Part shown: positions 63,091 through 64,000 of the stretch, piece after piece
Layout of the letters: every line of letters begins with the position of its first letter
Position numbering within the stretch: position 1 is the first letter of the stretch
Assembly: GCA_921293015.1 (NCBI GenBank)
Contig: OV121084.1
Location: forward strand, 46,225,864-46,289,863
DNA length: 64,000 nucleotides
Direction: 5' to 3'
Source: Phorcus lineatus
Lineage: Eukaryota; Mollusca; Gastropoda; Trochida; Trochidae
Notes under the pieces: generated by a model
The model's database searches: none
What the model saw: only the letters and a program-made list of their open reading frames with translations
What the model was told of the DNA's origin: nothing
Program-made: the position numbers and the translations under genes

Positions 63091-63950
63091 AATGATATGC
63101 TGAAGTAGAGGAACTCGAAAGTACTCCCGCTGACTGAGGAATCTCTTTCATCAAATAGCCTTTCTAGGGATTTGATTGGTTTTAACGATAAACAATGTAT
63201 ATATAATGATTCATGAAGCTTACTTTCGAAGTTTATGATTTTTTACGATTTTTCGTGTGAAGAAATATTTTTTTCATACGCGGTATTCATATAGGGTCTT
63301 ATTTATAATGGGAGTGCTCTCCCTTTGAATGACGTCTACATTCTGATTTGGCGGGACTTCAAACATCAACATTCAGAAGTAATTTGTTTATTTGATGTAC
63401 ATATACTCATTAAAAATTTCATTTTAACATGAAATATTAGTGCATGAACATAACAAAACTGTACTGATATTGCCAGTTACTGTTATAAGGTATAATCGAG
63501 CAAAGATAACCAATCCATAACTCGCAGACGACTAGTTGGCCCTTTTATTGAAATTTGTGGGTGCATTTGTATTTGTTATTGACATTGATAGGGTATTTTA
63601 ACAACAAACAAAGACATATGTAGATGGGTTTCGAGGGCAATATAATGTTGCACAAACCAAGCAAATTAAATTATTTTTCAAGGATTTGCATATGGTTTTT
63701 AAATAAAAATTATGAAAAATTTTCTCCATGGCATTCAGTTCTTTCCTCTTATACAATAAGTATGTGACTATACCTATCTCAAAACATAGTCATAATAATA
63801 TATAGTTTTAATAGATAAAGCTATAGTTTTAAAATACCCTGTATTTCAGTCATAAAAAGTAAAAATAAATATGCTTTTAAGTGTGCAAAACTGCGTGTTG
63901 TCTGCTGTGATGTGTAAAAGTCCTTTTGCCTACCAGAAGCTTCCACTGAC
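63091..63950. other. Unique flank, possible promoter region of a gene to the right
   Basis: No supported frame is present. At 63330-63337 tgacgtct resembles a CRE half-palindrome, and at 63347-63356 tttggcggga matches an E2F-type site. Both lie within 27 bases of each other and about 610-640 bases upstream of the candidate ATG. In AT-rich surroundings they stand out, but single short motifs are weak evidence. Otherwise nothing is recognised. Confidence 0.3.
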
Positions 63951-63956
63951 CACGTG
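63951..63956. promoter_or_regulatory. E-box CACGTG upstream of a candidate start codon
   Basis: The palindrome cacgtg sits in ctgaccacgtgatcac, 11 bases before the ATG at 63968. CACGTG is the core bound by bHLH-Zip factors such as USF and MYC/MAX. Just downstream, caaaatggc resembles a YY1-type element. YY1 sites commonly overlap start codons in animal promoters. Function is inferred from motif match and position only. Confidence 0.3.
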
Positions 63957-63967
63957 ATCACAACAAA

Positions 63968-64000
63968 ATGGCAATGCTAGCACTTTCTATAATCTTTATT
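63968..64000 (+). CDS. Candidate first coding exon, cut by the window end
   Basis: The ATG at 63968 has A at -3 and G at +4, a favourable start context. The 11 codons up to the window edge read MAMLALSIIFI without a stop. The composition (short N-terminus, then Leu/Ile/Phe/Ala) is what a signal peptide or membrane anchor would start with. Local base composition is less AT-biased than the flank to the left. With 33 bases visible this remains a suggestion. A chance ATG is the alternative. Confidence 0.2.
   Translation, partial: MAMLALSIIFI

Overview
The window looks like eukaryotic, animal nuclear DNA. There is no dense coding, no bacterial-style operon and no rRNA. About 88% of it (1-56587) is one uninterrupted head-to-tail satellite array. 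The remaining ~7.4 kb is AT-rich intergenic sequence with transposon remnants. The C-terminal LINE fragment and its hairpin-bearing 3' tail resemble elements common in molluscs and other lophotrochozoans. I therefore suspect a marine invertebrate such as a mollusc, at low to moderate confidence.

Satellite array: the unit is a 412-bp dimer (410 bp in a length variant) made of two related monomers, A (~208 bp) and B (~204 or 202 bp), repeated about 137 times in the same orientation. The array runs off the left edge of the window. It ends abruptly at 56587, inside a B monomer, exactly where the internal (TA)n tract should begin. Diagnostic substitutions and TA-length alleles show nested higher-order structure: 2-dimer blocks (822 bp, four copies at 18017-21304), 4-dimer blocks (1644 or 1648 bp at 13495-16782 and in 32-40 kb), a 7-dimer segment repeated at an 8-dimer offset (3296 bp, 35721-41900), and an 11-dimer segment repeated at a 13-dimer offset (337-10205). 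Several of these sizes are successive doublings of the ~205-bp monomer. Short indels cluster in 1-8.8 kb and 26-31.7 kb and may be assembly or consensus errors. A 65-codon frame is open in almost every A monomer, but I judge it non-coding.

Right flank: after ~415 bp without recognisable features comes a broken LINE C-terminus (57002-57481, with a TGA where the family usually has tryptophan) and its 3' UTR tail ending near 57741. A second copy of the same tail lies alone at 61682-61747. In between, 60059-60131 has tRNA-like A and B boxes and D- and T-arms but no acceptor stem, as in a tRNA-derived SINE. At 62597-63090 there is a MITE-like element with perfect 19-bp terminal inverted repeats bounded by TTAA, containing an (AT)12 microsatellite. 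The last ~50 bases hold a CACGTG E-box followed by an ATG in good context and 11 hydrophobic codons cut by the window edge. This may be the first exon of a gene, at low confidence.

No complete protein-coding gene, tRNA, rRNA or CRISPR array can be supported. The most informative content is the multi-level organisation of the satellite and its exact boundary.
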